From: Methanobacteriota archaeon
GTDB lineage: Archaea > Thermoplasmatota > Poseidoniia > Poseidoniales > Poseidoniaceae
Assembly (NCBI GenBank): GCA_018650165.1
Contig: JABIGM010000064.1
Span: 1 to 55,667, forward strand
DNA: 55,667 nt
Direction: 5' to 3'
Shown here: one piece after another, positions 55,530-55,667 of the stretch
Numbering within the stretch: the stretch's first letter is position 1
Layout: every line of letters begins with the position of its first letter
Made by a program: the position numbers and the translations under genes
Notes under the pieces: model-generated
Seen by the model: only the letters and a program-made list of their open reading frames with translations
What the model was told of the DNA's origin: nothing
The model's database searches: none

Positions 55530-55667
55530 GCCGCAACATCCATTGCAAAGGGTAGCGTCTGTATCGACCCACTGAATCCCCTTTGTATCGGGAAATAAAA
55601 TTCAAAGGGGTTTCGGATGACCCCTTGCAACTTATCCGAATCGGTTTGTTGATACACCGTATTCATC
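55530..55667 (+). other. Structured non-coding end of the window
   Basis: Holds no convincing gene. CCCCTTTG (55578-55585) pairs with CAAAGGGG (55603-55610); AAGGGG (55605-55610) can instead pair with CCCCTT (55621-55626); TCGGAT (55613-55618) pairs with ATCCGA (55634-55639). The alternatives are mutually exclusive, like an attenuator, but the element may also be a terminator of the lipoprotein gene. The region is cut by the window edge. Confidence 0.35.

Noticed and set aside
55337..55666. 109-codon minus-strand open frame at the right end
   Set aside because: Most of it is antisense to the 3' part of the lipoprotein gene, with no recognisable domain; the start coincides with the window edge.
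1..55667. CRISPR arrays, tRNA or rRNA genes, insertion sequences
   Set aside because: Intergenic spaces are all short; no regularly spaced repeats, cloverleaf-like segments or transposase motifs were seen.

Overview
The window reads as a gene-dense, moderately AT-rich chromosome segment of a marine planktonic archaeon, most probably Marine Group II (Candidatus Poseidoniales). This placement is inference from the gene mix. Archaeal markers are a group II chaperonin, a two-ring Cdc48 ATPase, deoxyhypusine synthase, PyrI next to PyrB, Ncs6/TtuA-type tRNA thiolase, DUF63 and an isoprenoid-lipid/quinone reductase. They sit beside genes of bacterial type: DnaK, a ThrRS with the bacterial editing domain, UvrB, and the leucine-degradation carboxylase. 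No rRNA, tRNA, CRISPR array, insertion sequence or phage gene is seen, and no gene-free stretch exceeds 300 bases. Strong Shine-Dalgarno sequences of the GGAGGTGA type precede many starts and were used to choose between start codons.

Layout. (1) 1-5.2 kb: a truncated GIDE-like membrane protein, then a chaperone locus in which a small-heat-shock-like protein and DnaK diverge from a thermosome subunit. (2) 5.2-15.5 kb: threonine dehydrogenase, CTP synthase, an ATP-NAD kinase-like enzyme, a small disordered protein, ThrRS, a large membrane protein of unknown function, and pyrBI. (3) 15.6-24.7 kb: a secreted surface protein, a membrane/helical protein, a tRNA thiolase, and a three-gene module of roadblock protein, long coiled-coil protein and two-helix membrane protein. 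(4) 24.7-31.4 kb, all minus strand: Cdc48, PRC-barrel, DUF4350, DUF58 and an eight-helix membrane protein. (5) 31.5-36.6 kb: aldehyde dehydrogenase and succinate dehydrogenase (one anchor gene, SdhA, SdhB). (6) 36.6-46.8 kb, minus strand: a 3-methylcrotonyl-CoA carboxylase/methylglutaconyl-CoA hydratase operon for leucine breakdown, DUF63, an FKBP isomerase, CcmF and a geranylgeranyl-reductase-type flavoprotein. (7) 46.8-55.5 kb, plus strand: UbiD and UbiA (probable quinone synthesis), MazG-like, SDR, UvrB, deoxyhypusine synthase and a lipoprotein with Asp-box repeats.

How it fits together. The succinate dehydrogenase, UbiD/UbiA, the prenyl reductase and CcmF all serve an aerobic respiratory chain. 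Threonine dehydrogenase and the leucine operon suggest growth on amino acids or peptides. The pyrimidine genes pyrG and pyrBI are both present.

The most unusual signals are these. Four of six convergent gene pairs abut with zero spacing on the same two-way stop hexamer TAATCA. Compact C-run/G-run hairpins lie at or just before several start codons. A roadblock/coiled-coil/membrane module has no assigned function. A small-heat-shock-like protein has a Met-rich N-terminus and a C-terminal IPI. A biotin-dependent carboxylase alpha chain is split exactly between its catalytic and biotin-carrier parts.
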